The notes: generated from the sequence alone by a model not told the origin. Shown: positions 43,525 through 53,647, counted from the stretch's first letter. The stretch: DNA of 64,000 nt from DAIDKA01 sp963726995 (GCA_963726995.1 CAVSEP010000007.1:558001-622000), one strand, 5' to 3'. Program-made: numbers and translations.

Positions 43525-44759
43525 GCAGCGAGTTCCTCATCCAGCTGCTGGCGCTGACGCACCAGATGCGCCGGCATGGTGGCGAACACGTCTTCGAACA
43601 TGGTGCGCGGATCCAGGCGCGGCCCATCCGTCATGGTCCCCGCGCGCTGGGCCAGCTGCCAGCACTCGGCCACATGCGCCTCCAGCTCCTTGATCAACTG
43701 CTCATGGCGCGCCGGCGACCACTCACCCAGCCCGATCAGATGCTGCTTGAGCCGCTCGATGGGATCGCCCAGCGGCCAGGCCTGCCAGTCATCGCGGGGC
43801 CGGTAGCGGGCCGGGTCATCGCTGGTGGAGTGCGCGGAGGCGCGATAGGTGACCGGTTCGATCAGCGTCGGACCGCCGCCGCGACGGGCGCGCTCCGCAG
43901 CCCAGGCCGTGACGGCGTGCAGCGCCAGGAAATCATTGCCATCGACGCGGATCCCGGGAATGCCGTAACCGGGACCGCGGGCCGCGAAGCTGCGCTGCTC
44001 ACCGCCCGCGAATCCCTGGAAGCTGGAGATCGCCCACTGGTTGTTGACGATGTTGAGCACGACCGGCGCCCGGTACACCGCCGCGAAAGTCAGGCCGTGG
44101 TGGAAGTCCGCCTCGGCACTGCTGCCCTCGCCCATCCAGGATGCGGCAATCCGATCCTCACCCTTGAGCGCCGCGGCCATCGCCCAGCCCACGGCCTGCG
44201 GGTACTGGGTCGCGAGATTCCCGGAAATGGAAAAGATGTTGCCCGATTGCCAGTGATACATCACCGGCATCTGCCGCCCCTTGCACATGTCGCGGGTGTT
44301 GGACAGGCACTGGCACATCAGCTCCACGAGGCTGTGGCCGCGCGCCACATGCAGGCCCTGGTTGCGGTAGGAGGGAAACAGCATGTCATCCGGGCGCAGC
44401 GCCATGGTCTGCGCCACCGAGACGGCCTCTTCGCCCAGCGAGCGCACGTAGAAGGAGATCCGCCCCTGGCGCTGGATGTTCTGCATGCGCTGATCGAACA
44501 ACCGCGTCAGCAGCATGTGGCGCAGGCCGACCTGAAGTTCCTGGGGCTCCAGATGCGGATGCCAGGGACCGACGGCCGCCTGGTTGTCGTCCAGGACCCG
44601 GACCATGCCGGTGGCCAGCGACTCGATATCGGTCAGGGCGGCCGTGACTTCGGGCCGGTCCAGGGCGCCGGCCGGTGAGATCTGTACATAGCTGAAGTCA
44701 GGAGTCTGGCCCGGCCGGGCCGGAGGGTGCGGGACGTGCAGTCGCGGTACCCTCGTCAT
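43512..44759 (-). CDS. bkdA1: Branched-chain 2-oxoacid dehydrogenase E1 alpha subunit
   Basis: The 415-residue protein has the thiamine diphosphate motif WMGEGSSAEADFHHGL ending in IVNNQWAISS, with GEG in place of GDG as is usual in the branched-chain enzymes. The phosphorylation-loop region is TYRASAHSTSDDPARYRP. The N-terminal 60 residues (FSYVQISPAGALDRPEV) match bacterial BkdA1. It starts 6 nt after the aminotransferase stop, so 2-oxoacids produced by that enzyme are passed to this complex. Confidence 0.94.
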   Translation of the reverse strand: MTRVPRLHVPHPPARPGQTPDFSYVQISPAGALDRPEVTAALTDIESLATGMVRVLDDNQAAVGPWHPHLEPQELQVGLRHMLLTRLFDQRMQNIQRQGRISFYVRSLGEEAVSVAQTMALRPDDMLFPSYRNQGLHVARGHSLVELMCQCLSNTRDMCKGRQMPVMYHWQSGNIFSISGNLATQYPQAVGWAMAAALKGEDRIAASWMGEGSSAEADFHHGLTFAAVYRAPVVLNIVNNQWAISSFQGFAGGEQRSFAARGPGYGIPGIRVDGNDFLALHAVTAWAAERARRGGGPTLIEPVTYRASAHSTSDDPARYRPRDDWQAWPLGDPIERLKQHLIGLGEWSPARHEQLIKELEAHVAECWQLAQRAGTMTDGPRLDPRTMFEDVFATMPAHLVRQRQQLDEELAACPR

Positions 44760-44765
44760 GCTGGA

Positions 44766-45776
44766 TTACACGGCTGTCAGCCATCCGAACCGGTCGGGCG
44801 TCACCCCGCGTTGCACGTCAACCAGTGCGGCGCGCAAGGCCTGGGTCACGGGCCCGACGCCACCGTCGGCGACCCGCACGTCGCGGCCCTTCCAGATCAG
44901 GGTACCGACTCCGGCCAGTACTGCCGCCGTGCCCGACAGGGCCGCTTCGCCACCGCTGCCCGCCCACTCCAGGGTCTCGTCCACCGTGACGACGCGTTCC
45001 GTGACCGTGTAGCCCAGATCCCGGGCCAGGGTCAGCAGCGAGTCGCGAGTCACTCCGTGCAGGAAGCTCGAATCGAGGCTGCGCGTCAGAATCTGCCGAT
45101 CCCGCAGCAGCAGAAAGTTGGCCGCCCCGGTCTCCTGGACCTCGCCGGCCGGACAGAACAGCACCTGGTCCGCCTGGTGTTCGCGGCGCGCCGCCAGGGT
45201 CGGCCCGAGCGCGGCCGCATAGTTGCCACCGGTCTTCACCACGCCCAGATGCGGCGCCGAGCGCGCCGCCGGTTCCATCAGGATGCGCAGCGGCTTCATG
45301 CCGCCGGCGAAGTAGTCCCACACGGGACTGGCCATCACGACCAGGGTGGCCTGGTCGGCCGGGGTCGCCGCGGCGCCGATGTTGGCCGTCGTGCCGAACA
45401 GCAACGGACGCACGTACAGGGAGCCCGGCGACTCGGGCACCTCGCCGCGACTGCGATCCACCAGCGCCAGTACCATGGCGCGCACCTGCTTCGGATCCGG
45501 CGCCGGCAGCACCAGCTGGCGCGCGCTTTGTTGCAGGCGTTCGATGTGACGCTCGAGGCGAAACACATGAACGCCGCCATCGGCGCGGCGATAGGCCTTG
45601 AAGCCCTCGAAGCACGAACTGCAGTAATGCAGCGCATGTGCGGCCGGGTGCAGGGAAATCGGCGCGGTGGGAACCAGCTCAAAGCCAGACCAGGCGCCAT
45701 CCTTGTAGGTGGCGATGGCCATCAGATCGGTAAACACGCTGCCAAAGGGCACGGTACGTGGGTCAGGCTTGCTCAT
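44766..45776 (-). CDS. ilvE: Branched-chain amino acid aminotransferase (class IV, BCAT type II)
   Basis: From ATG 45776 (MSKPDPRTVPFGSVFTDLM) the 336-residue enzyme has the class IV PLP fold: HYCSSCFEGFKAYRR, SLYVRPLLFGTTANIG, catalytic Lys in VVKTGGNYAAALG, and VQETGAANFLLL. An in-frame extension upstream to 45902 lies inside the M28 gene. It transaminates Leu, Ile and Val. It leads the bkd genes and lies 23 nt after the M28 peptidase stop, which supports a catabolic role, including supply of branched primers for iso-fatty acids. Confidence 0.93.
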   Translation of the reverse strand: MSKPDPRTVPFGSVFTDLMAIATYKDGAWSGFELVPTAPISLHPAAHALHYCSSCFEGFKAYRRADGGVHVFRLERHIERLQQSARQLVLPAPDPKQVRAMVLALVDRSRGEVPESPGSLYVRPLLFGTTANIGAAATPADQATLVVMASPVWDYFAGGMKPLRILMEPAARSAPHLGVVKTGGNYAAALGPTLAARREHQADQVLFCPAGEVQETGAANFLLLRDRQILTRSLDSSFLHGVTRDSLLTLARDLGYTVTERVVTVDETLEWAGSGGEAALSGTAAVLAGVGTLIWKGRDVRVADGGVGPVTQALRAALVDVQRGVTPDRFGWLTAV

Positions 45777-45799
45777 GAGGTAATTATAGCCTCTGACCT

Positions 45800-48100
45800 T
45801 CAACCCGGGGGCCGAAGCATGGCAGTGGCGCGGTCCAGCTGATCGCTGTAGGCGCTTAATGCGGCCGCCGTGCGCCGTGCATAGTCCTCGGCCGTCTGCC
45901 ACTGACCCTGCTCGATCGCCTCGCGCACTCCGGGCAGAGTCTTGGCCCCGTACCCGGTCAGCATGCCGGGGGCATAGATCAGGTGGGTGTACCAGCTGCG
46001 CCCGGGCAGCCCGTGCGGATCCGTGAGGGTCCGTTCGAGCCCCCGCAGCACCGCATTGATCGACCGGGCGCGCTCGCCGGCCAGAGCGGCTCCCGCGCCC
46101 AGCTGCGCCGCGTAGGCGGCGTCGAATGCCCGCGCCGAGGCCGTGAGGCGAGTCACCGCATTGTCGAGCGGGGTCAGATCCAGGAACGGCACGGGGCTTT
46201 CAGCCTTCGGCGCCAGCACCGGATGCTGCGGATCGGCGGCCAGTTCATAGACGTGGGCGTCCAGCATGGAGGCCAGATCCGCGGCGTGCTTGCGGCGCGT
46301 ATCCGTCAGCGCATGCAGCTGATGGACGTAGCCATCGATGCGCTGCGCCACCGTCCCGGCCTGCTGCGGCAGCAACTGCGCATCCGCCACGCGCAGCATC
46401 AGCCGCCCGTTGGTCTGCGCCAGCGCCACCCCATACTTGAAGCCCGGATCGCCGAAACGCACGAAGTGATCGAAGGTGTCGTAGCGGGAATGATAGACGC
46501 CGGACTGATCCGCCTCACCGCCGTATTCCACCGACAGGGTCGCGATCCCCAGATGCTGCAGGAAGGGCGTGAAGTCGGAACCCGAGCCCAGCGCTTCAAG
46601 CGGCAGATCGCCGCTGCCCGCGGCCGCATCGGCAGCCGCGCGCGCGTCCGGATCGGTCGTGCCGCCGGCGGCCTCGACCAGCGTGCGGGCGCGCAGGCGC
46701 GCCTGCACCGTGACGCCGGTTTCCGGATCCATGACCACCGCGGCCACCTGGTTCAGCAGATGCTGCAGCGAGTCGCTGCCACCGGCACCCAGGAAGCCGC
46801 GGCCATTCTCATCGGAGTTCAGGTACAGCACGGCCTTGTTCTGCAGTTCCTGCGCATGCGTCTCGACCCACTCGGTGGAACCGATCAGGCCGGGTTCCTC
46901 GCCGTCCCAGCTGGCGTAAACCAGGGTGCGCCGCGGTCGCCAGCCCGTCTTGAGCAAGCTTCCGATGGCGCGCGCCTCGGCGAGCTCCGCCACCGCGCCC
47001 GCCAGCGGGTCCCAGGCGCCCTCCACCCAGCCGTCGTGATGGTTGCCGCGGATCACCCACTCATCGGGCAGGTCCTTGCCGGTGAGCGTGGCGATCACGT
47101 CGTAGATGGGCTTCTGGCTCCAGTCCGACTTCACCAGCAGGTGCACCCGGGATCCACCGGGCCCCAGGTGATAGGTGATCGGCAGGGAACCGCGCCAGGC
47201 CGGTGGCGCCACCGGGCCGGTGAGGCCGGCGAGAATGGGCTGGGCATCGGCCCAGGATATCGGCAGCACCGGGATCTTCATCAGCGAGGCTGCGTCCTTG
47301 AGCGCCAGACGGGTGGCCCCCGCCGTGGCCCCGACTCCCGGCGTGAGCGGATCACCCGGGTACAGCGGCATGTCGGCCACCGAGCCGCGCTGGATACCCG
47401 CGGCGGGCCGCCAACCGCCTTGCGGATAGGCATCCCCGGCCGCGTAGCCATCGTCATGAGGATCCGAATAGATCAGGCATCCCACGGCGCCATGCTCATG
47501 GGCCAGCTTGGCCTTGAGACCCCGCCAGCCGCCGCCGTAGCGTGCCAATGCGATCTTCCCGGTCACGCTGATGCCGCGGCGCGCCAGTTCCTGATAGTCC
47601 GCGTCCATGCCGAAATTGACATAGACCACTTCCGCCGTGACATCTCCGTCTGCGCCGTAGACGTTGTACGCGGGCAGGGCTCCCGGCACGGCGCTACCCG
47701 CATCTCCCGCAATCGGCGGCTCGATGAGCTGCGCCACGTGCTGGGTCGGGGCCAGCAGTTCCACCCGCTCGGCGAGCGGCGTCGGATACAGCACCTGAAA
47801 AGTCTCGATGCGCGCGTCCCAGCCCCAGGAGGCCAGCATGTCGCGCATTTTTTCCGCATTCCTGCGGTCGTGCGGCGATCCCACGTTATTGGGCGCCGCG
47901 GCCAGATCCTGCAGCCAGGTGCGCAGGTCGGCCGGGTCGATGACGGCATCGAACTTGCGCTCCACGGCCAGCTCGGCGCTGCTGCCCGCGGCATCGAAGC
48001 CGATCAGGTTGTCGGCGCCGGCCGCCCACAGCGGCGTGCCAAGCAGGCCGCACAGCGCGGTCAGCAGGACTTTCGTGCGGGGGCGATGTTCGAAATTCAA
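45800..48100 (-). CDS. Secreted M28B metallopeptidase, glutamate carboxypeptidase II-like
   Basis: The best start is TTG 48100 (MNFEHRPRTKVLLTALCGLL), with GAGGAG 7 nt upstream and a normal signal peptide; TTG 48115 is an alternative. The roughly 766-residue product has a PA domain insert (VTGKIALARYGGGWRGLKAK), the M28 zinc site (His and Asp in NHHDGWVEGAWDP, Glu-Glu in SWDGEEPGLIGS, Asp in LNSDENGRG, His in YHSRYDTFDH) and a helical dimerisation domain at the end. Two zinc ions are expected. It should trim peptides outside the cytoplasm. It sits between S9 peptidase and BCAT genes. Confidence 0.92.
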   Translation of the reverse strand: MNFEHRPRTKVLLTALCGLLGTPLWAAGADNLIGFDAAGSSAELAVERKFDAVIDPADLRTWLQDLAAAPNNVGSPHDRRNAEKMRDMLASWGWDARIETFQVLYPTPLAERVELLAPTQHVAQLIEPPIAGDAGSAVPGALPAYNVYGADGDVTAEVVYVNFGMDADYQELARRGISVTGKIALARYGGGWRGLKAKLAHEHGAVGCLIYSDPHDDGYAAGDAYPQGGWRPAAGIQRGSVADMPLYPGDPLTPGVGATAGATRLALKDAASLMKIPVLPISWADAQPILAGLTGPVAPPAWRGSLPITYHLGPGGSRVHLLVKSDWSQKPIYDVIATLTGKDLPDEWVIRGNHHDGWVEGAWDPLAGAVAELAEARAIGSLLKTGWRPRRTLVYASWDGEEPGLIGSTEWVETHAQELQNKAVLYLNSDENGRGFLGAGGSDSLQHLLNQVAAVVMDPETGVTVQARLRARTLVEAAGGTTDPDARAAADAAAGSGDLPLEALGSGSDFTPFLQHLGIATLSVEYGGEADQSGVYHSRYDTFDHFVRFGDPGFKYGVALAQTNGRLMLRVADAQLLPQQAGTVAQRIDGYVHQLHALTDTRRKHAADLASMLDAHVYELAADPQHPVLAPKAESPVPFLDLTPLDNAVTRLTASARAFDAAYAAQLGAGAALAGERARSINAVLRGLERTLTDPHGLPGRSWYTHLIYAPGMLTGYGAKTLPGVREAIEQGQWQTAEDYARRTAAALSAYSDQLDRATAMLRPPG

Positions 48101-48111
48101 AGCCTGACTCC

Positions 48112-50175
48112 TCAATCCAAAAGTCGCTGTGACAGATAGACGAATTCCAGCGCCACCCGTCGCGCCCGTTCGCGCAGATCCGCGGCGGCCGAATGGCCGC
48201 CATCGGTGTTCTCGTAGTACAGGAACGGCAGGTGCAGGGATTCGAGCTTGGCGGCGTACTTGCGCGCGTGGCCCGGGTGCACCCGATCATCCTTGGTGGA
48301 GGTGAGCAGGAAGATTTCCGGGTAGTCACTGCGAAAGTGCAGATTCTGGTACGGGGACATCCGCTCCAGCCAGGCGCGCTCCTGCGGCACCTGCGGCGAG
48401 CCGTACTCATCCACCCACGAGGCACCCGCCAGCAGCTTGTCAAAGCGCAGCATGTCGAGCAGCGGCACCTGTACGACCGCGGCGTGAAACAGTTCAGGTC
48501 TCTGGGTGAGCATGACGCCCATCAGCAGGCCGCCGTTGGAGCCGCCCTCGATGCCCAGCCGTCGGGGCGAACTGATGCGCCGCGCGATCAGATCGGTGGC
48601 CACCGCGATGAAATCATCGTAGACCACCTGCCGGTGCGTCTTCAGTCCCGCCTCGTGCCAGGCCGGACCAAACTCTCCGCCGCCGCGGATATTCGCCAGC
48701 ACGTACACCCCGCCCTTCTCCAGCCACAGTTTCCCCGTGGTGCCCAGATAACCGGGCAGCATGGACACGGAAAATCCGCCATAGCCGTACAACAGGGTGG
48801 GCGCCGCGCCGTCGGCCACGAAGTTCCGGGAACGCACCACGAAGTACGGCACCTGGGTTCCATCCCGCGAGGTCGCATTGAGCTGCTCGACGGTGAATCG
48901 GTCGGCGTCGAACTTCTGCGACAGATGCTTGATGGGCTGGGCTTGGGCTGTCTGCACGGCCACCTGGTACAAGGTCGCGGGCTGCAGGAAATCCTCGTAG
49001 GTGACGAAGGCGGTATCGCTGTGCTCGTCGGCGCTCGCAATCCCCACCGAGCCGTTGGCGGGCAGCGCAATGTCCGTCGCGATCCAGGACGGCTCGGTGA
49101 ATTGCAGCCGCAGCAGCCGGCCCTTCACATTGGAATACAGCGCCACGAGCACGCCGCTGTGCGTGACCGCCACCTGCTCGATGGAGTCGCGCGGTCCGGG
49201 CACCAGCACCTCGCGAATCGACGGCTGGGCCGCGGTCAGCGCTGACAGGGGCATGGACAGCAGCGATCCGGTCCTGAAAGTATGCCCGCCGATCTGCCAG
49301 TCCTGGCGAATCAGGAACAGCAGCTCCCCGTGACTGATCCCCTGCAGCTCCACTTTCGGCGGCAAGGTCATCGCCTGCAGGGAATCCGCCGCCGGGTCCA
49401 CCCGCAGATAGTCGGTGCTGAAGAAGGTTCGGGCCCGGGCTAGCACCAGCAGGTGCTCGCCCCGATCCCCGTCCAGCCGCGCGGGGCTCGCGGCCACGTC
49501 CTTTACTTCACCGCGAAAGATCTCCCGGGCTGCGCTCAGCGGCTGGCCGCGGCGCCATTCCTTGATGACGTAGGGGTAACCGGACTCGGTGAGGGTCCGC
49601 TCGCCGAAGTCCGTGGCTACCAGCAGCGTATCGGCATCCTTCCAGGTCACCTCGGACTTGGCTTGCGGCAGCGTGAAGCCGTCCGTGACGAAACTGCGGG
49701 AGCGCTGGTCGAACTCGCGCACGACCTGGGCGTCCAGGCCGCCATCCGACAGGCTGATCAGGCAGCGCGGCCCATTGTCCGGCTGGCAATCCACGCCCTG
49801 GTACACCCAGTTGCGCCCCTCCGCCTTGGCCAGCGCGTCCACATCCAGCAGCGTTTCCCAGTCGGGACTGGCGCTCTCGTAGGACGCCAGCGGCGTACGA
49901 CGCCACAGCCCGCGGATATGCTGATCGTCCTGCCAGAAATTGTAGACATAGCCGCCGCGCAGCGCGCCGTAGGGAATGCGGCTGCGATCCTCGAGAATGG
50001 CCTGCGCGTTGCGGTAGGCCTCCGGGTAGCGGGCATCGTGAGTGAGCCGCTGCAGTGAGCGTGAATTCTGCTGCTGCACCCAGGCAAGCGCTCGCCGGCC
50101 CCCGATGTCCTCGAGCCACAGGAAAGGGTCGGCGCCGGCCAGCGCCAGACCTACGGACGCTATGGCTGCCAGCAC
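48112..50175 (-). CDS. Prolyl oligopeptidase family (S9A) serine peptidase
   Basis: GTG 50175 has GGAG 8 nt upstream and gives MLAAIASVGLALAGADPFLWLED, a possible short leader; ATG 50214 is in frame but has no ribosome site and lies within sdaA. The product (about 687 residues) has the N-terminal DPFLWLEDIGG start, a seven-bladed propeller region and a C-terminal hydrolase domain: YGYGGFSVSMLP, catalytic Ser in IEGGSNGGLLMG, Asp in TSTKDDRVHPGHARK and His in DGGHSAAAD. It cleaves short peptides after proline. Its stop overlaps or abuts the start of the M28 gene. Confidence 0.92.
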   Translation of the reverse strand: MLAAIASVGLALAGADPFLWLEDIGGRRALAWVQQQNSRSLQRLTHDARYPEAYRNAQAILEDRSRIPYGALRGGYVYNFWQDDQHIRGLWRRTPLASYESASPDWETLLDVDALAKAEGRNWVYQGVDCQPDNGPRCLISLSDGGLDAQVVREFDQRSRSFVTDGFTLPQAKSEVTWKDADTLLVATDFGERTLTESGYPYVIKEWRRGQPLSAAREIFRGEVKDVAASPARLDGDRGEHLLVLARARTFFSTDYLRVDPAADSLQAMTLPPKVELQGISHGELLFLIRQDWQIGGHTFRTGSLLSMPLSALTAAQPSIREVLVPGPRDSIEQVAVTHSGVLVALYSNVKGRLLRLQFTEPSWIATDIALPANGSVGIASADEHSDTAFVTYEDFLQPATLYQVAVQTAQAQPIKHLSQKFDADRFTVEQLNATSRDGTQVPYFVVRSRNFVADGAAPTLLYGYGGFSVSMLPGYLGTTGKLWLEKGGVYVLANIRGGGEFGPAWHEAGLKTHRQVVYDDFIAVATDLIARRISSPRRLGIEGGSNGGLLMGVMLTQRPELFHAAVVQVPLLDMLRFDKLLAGASWVDEYGSPQVPQERAWLERMSPYQNLHFRSDYPEIFLLTSTKDDRVHPGHARKYAAKLESLHLPFLYYENTDGGHSAAADLRERARRVALEFVYLSQRLLD

Positions 50176-50197
50176 AGGTTCTTCTCCATCGGGTGGC

Positions 50198-51562
50198 TCA
50201 ACAATCCGGGACATTCACGGCCAGACCTCCCTGGGAGGTCTCCTTGTAGATGGTGGACATGTCGAGTCCGGTCTGGCGCATCGTGGCAATGACCTGGTCG
50301 AGGGAGACCTTGTGGGTGCCATCGCCGCGCATCGCCAGCCGCGCCGCGTTGATCGCCTTCACGGAGCCCATGGCATTGCGCTCGATGCAGGGAATCTGCA
50401 CGAGTCCTGCGACCGGATCGCAGGTGAGTCCAAGGTTGTGCTCCATGCCGATCTCGGCGGCATTCTCGATCTGCTCGTTGGTGCCATGCAGGGCCGCCAC
50501 CAGTCCCGCCGCCGCCATGGAGCAGGCCACGCCCACTTCCCCCTGGCAACCCATCTCGGCGCCGGAAAGGGAGGCATTGCGCTTGTACAGCATGGCGATG
50601 GCGCCGGCCGTGAGCAGAAAGCGGATCACGCCCTCCTCGCTGGCGCCGGGTTCGAAGCGTTCATAGAAGTGCAGCACCGCGGGCACGATGCCGGCCGCGC
50701 CGTTGGTCGGCGCGGTGACCACCCGGCCGCCGGCGGCATTCTCCTCGTTCACCGCCAGCGCCCAGGCGTTCACCCAGTCCATGGCCACCAGCGCGCCCTG
50801 CGGCCCGCCGCCCTCGGTCAGGGTACGGTGCATCTTCGGCGCCCGCCGCCGCACCTTCAGTACTCCCGGCAGCACGCCGTTCTGGCGAAACCCGCGCGCC
50901 ACACACGCCTGCATCACCTGCCAGATCGACAGCAGCTGCTCGCGCACCTGCGTCGGCGTGCGCCAGGCGCCCTCGTTCGCCAGCATCAGTTCGAAGATTT
51001 CCAGGCCGTGCTCGCGACAGGCAGCCAGCAGCTCCTCCCCGGATGCGAACGGATAGGCCACTGCGACCTCGGCGCCGGCGCCTTCCGGCTCCTCGCCGCG
51101 CACGATGAAGCCGCCGCCCAGGGAGTAGTACTCCTCCTCGAGCAGCCGCACGCCCTGCGCATCCAGCGCGGAAAAGCGCATGCCATTGGTATGGCGCGGC
51201 AGCCGCTCCGAGCGCATGAACAGCAGCTGCATCGGTTCATCGAAGGCCACCGCGTGCCGTCCGAGCAGCTTCAGCTGCCCGCTGCTGCGGATCTGGCGCA
51301 CCGTGGGCTCCATGCTGTCCGGATCCACGGTGCGCGGATCCTCGCCCGAGAGCCCCAGCAGCACGGCACGGTCCGTGCCGTGACCGCCCCCGGTCAGCGC
51401 GAGGGATCCATACAGGCGGATGACCACCTCAGCGGTCTTCTCCAGCAGCTGCGCGGACTGCAAGGCCAAGGCGAATTCGCGCGCGGCACGCATCGGTCCC
51501 ATGGTGTGCGAGCTGGAGGGCCCGATCCCGACTTTGAAAATATCGAAGGTGGAGAGGCTCAT
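50198..51562 (-). CDS. sdaA: L-serine ammonia-lyase (iron-sulfur, single chain)
   Basis: The 454-residue protein is the one-chain L-serine dehydratase: beta domain at the start (DIFKVGIGPSSSHTMGPMRAA) and alpha domain with the cluster cysteines in VACSMAAAGL, LTCDPVAGLVQIPC and an ERNAMGSVKAINAARLA segment. It holds a 4Fe-4S cluster and turns serine into pyruvate and ammonia. It starts 3 nt after the M13 peptidase stop, in a series of peptidase and amino-acid catabolic genes. Confidence 0.95.
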   Translation of the reverse strand: MSLSTFDIFKVGIGPSSSHTMGPMRAAREFALALQSAQLLEKTAEVVIRLYGSLALTGGGHGTDRAVLLGLSGEDPRTVDPDSMEPTVRQIRSSGQLKLLGRHAVAFDEPMQLLFMRSERLPRHTNGMRFSALDAQGVRLLEEEYYSLGGGFIVRGEEPEGAGAEVAVAYPFASGEELLAACREHGLEIFELMLANEGAWRTPTQVREQLLSIWQVMQACVARGFRQNGVLPGVLKVRRRAPKMHRTLTEGGGPQGALVAMDWVNAWALAVNEENAAGGRVVTAPTNGAAGIVPAVLHFYERFEPGASEEGVIRFLLTAGAIAMLYKRNASLSGAEMGCQGEVGVACSMAAAGLVAALHGTNEQIENAAEIGMEHNLGLTCDPVAGLVQIPCIERNAMGSVKAINAARLAMRGDGTHKVSLDQVIATMRQTGLDMSTIYKETSQGGLAVNVPDC

Positions 51563-51565
51563 TGA

Positions 51566-53647
51566 TTACCAGAGATGGACCCGCTGCTCAGGCGGCAGGT
51601 ACATCCTGTCGCCGGGCTTGATGCCAAAGGCCGTATAGAAGGCATCCTGATTGGACAGCGGCAGCGCGCCGCGCGCCGCATAGGGGGAATGCGGATCGGA
51701 CTTCAGATACACGATCTGCTGCTGGTCGCGCACCTTGCCGGCCCAGGCCTGGGCGGATGCCAGGAAGAACCGCTGATCGCCCGTGAAACCATCGATGACC
51801 GGGGCCTCGTGGCCATTCAGGCTGAGGCGGTAGGCCTTGTAGGCTACGGCAAGACCGGAGTTGTCGGCGATGTTCTCGCCCAAGGTGAGCTTGCCGTTGA
51901 TGGTGTAGCCCGGCATGGCCTGGAACGCGTCGTACTGCGCCACCAGCACCGCGGTCTTGGCCGCAAAGCGCTCATGGTCCTCCTTGGTCCACCAGTCGCG
52001 CAGATTGCCGCTGGCATCGAACTGGCTGCCCTTGTCGTCGAATCCATGGCTCATCTCATGACCGATGACCGCGCCGATGGCGCCGTAGTTGGCCGCATCA
52101 TCCGCGTTGGGATCGAAATTCGGCGGCTGCAGATAGGCGGCCGGAAACACGATCTCGTTGAGGTCGGGCCGGTAGTAGGCATTGATGGTCTGCGGAGTCA
52201 TCAGCCACTCGCCATGGTCGACGGGCTTGCCCAGCTTGCCGAGCTCGTAGGCGAACTCGAACTCATTGGCGCGGATCACATTGCCGATGAGGTCGTCGCG
52301 CCTGATGACCAGCCCACGATAATCCCGCCACTTGTCCGGGTAACCGATCTTGCGGTTCAGGCGCGCCAGCTTCTCGAGCGCCTGCTGCTTGGTCTGCGGC
52401 CCCATCCAGTCCAGGGAGGCGACATCCTCGCGGTAGGCGGTCAGCAGATTGCTGACCAGGCTGTCCATCCTGGCCTTGGTCGAGGGCGGGAAGTACCTGG
52501 CCACATACAGTTTGCCCAGGCCTTCGCCGATCGACCCTTCCACCACGGCGATGCCGCGCTTCCAGCGCGGCCGGATTTCCGGGGTGCCGCGCAGCGCCGT
52601 GCCGAAGAATTCGAAATTCGCGTCCACGAATGCCTTCGGCATGTAGGCCGAGTATTCCATGAGCAGATGCCAGCGCAGGTAGCTGCGCCAGACGGCGAGC
52701 GGCTCGTCCGTGACCATCTGGCCGAAGGACTTGAAATAGCTGGGCTCCCCGACGATCAGGTAGTCGGTCTTGCCGCTGATGCCGGCATCATGCAGGTACA
52801 CCTGCCAGTGAAAGCCCGGCGTCGCGGCATCCAAGGCGCTGAAACTGACCTTGTTGTAGCGCTTGACGGGATCACGCAGCTCGGTGCGGGTCCACTGCGC
52901 CCCGGCGATCCGGGTCTCCAGCTCCAGCACTGACTTGGCCTGGCCCGCGGCATCGGGAAGCCCGGCCAGGCCCAGCAGCTTTTCAATGGCCTTGAGATAG
53001 TGGCTGCGGATTTCAACCAGCCGTGGATCCTCGTCCTTGAGGTAGTAGTCCCGATCCGGCATTCCCAGGCCGTCCTGGTCAACGCCCACGGCCACCCGGG
53101 TGGTGTCGCGGATATCCGGACTCACGCCCAACCCATAGGGGGTGGCGACGCCGATGCGGTGCAGGTGCGCGAACAGCGCCGGCAGCTGGCTCTTGGACTT
53201 CAGGGCATCGATGCGCGCGAGCTCCTTCCTCACCACGCCGAGCCCCGCCGCCTCCACCGCGGGCTCATCCATGAAGCTCGCATAGAGGTCCCCGATCTTG
53301 CGCGCCTCGGAATTGGGTGCCGCGGAAGTGTCCTTCGCGGCCGCTTCGATCAGGCCGCGCAACTGATCGAGGCTCGTATCGAGCAGCTCGCTGGCGATCG
53401 AGACACTGGAGCGATCCTGCGGAATCGGCGTGTTCTTCAACCACAGGCCATTCGCATAGTCGTAGACGTCATCCTGCACCCGAACCGTCTTGTCCAGTGC
53501 CGCGAGATTCAGTCCCGAGGTCGCAGCCTGCGCAGTCGGCGCCTGCGCCAGCGCCAGCGCCTGGGTTGCGATCAGACCCATGGTCCACAGCGCGCCGGCT
53601 CGCAGGCATGCGTCAATGGCCCGGGCATTCCTGACTGCTGGATTCAA
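51566..53647 (-). CDS. Secreted M13 family zinc metallopeptidase (neprilysin/PepO-like)
   Basis: TTG 53647 with GGAG 8 nt upstream starts a 693-residue product with a signal peptide (cleavage near AQAAT). The N-terminal M13 domain has VYDYANGLWLKNTPIP, and the catalytic domain has AVIGHEMSHGFDDKGSQ with the HExxH zinc site and GENIADNSGLAVAYKA with the third ligand Glu. It cuts oligopeptides outside the cytoplasm. It precedes sdaA by 3 nt and may be the first gene of the catabolic series. Confidence 0.94.
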   Translation of the reverse strand: MNPAVRNARAIDACLRAGALWTMGLIATQALALAQAPTAQAATSGLNLAALDKTVRVQDDVYDYANGLWLKNTPIPQDRSSVSIASELLDTSLDQLRGLIEAAAKDTSAAPNSEARKIGDLYASFMDEPAVEAAGLGVVRKELARIDALKSKSQLPALFAHLHRIGVATPYGLGVSPDIRDTTRVAVGVDQDGLGMPDRDYYLKDEDPRLVEIRSHYLKAIEKLLGLAGLPDAAGQAKSVLELETRIAGAQWTRTELRDPVKRYNKVSFSALDAATPGFHWQVYLHDAGISGKTDYLIVGEPSYFKSFGQMVTDEPLAVWRSYLRWHLLMEYSAYMPKAFVDANFEFFGTALRGTPEIRPRWKRGIAVVEGSIGEGLGKLYVARYFPPSTKARMDSLVSNLLTAYREDVASLDWMGPQTKQQALEKLARLNRKIGYPDKWRDYRGLVIRRDDLIGNVIRANEFEFAYELGKLGKPVDHGEWLMTPQTINAYYRPDLNEIVFPAAYLQPPNFDPNADDAANYGAIGAVIGHEMSHGFDDKGSQFDASGNLRDWWTKEDHERFAAKTAVLVAQYDAFQAMPGYTINGKLTLGENIADNSGLAVAYKAYRLSLNGHEAPVIDGFTGDQRFFLASAQAWAGKVRDQQQIVYLKSDPHSPYAARGALPLSNQDAFYTAFGIKPGDRMYLPPEQRVHLW

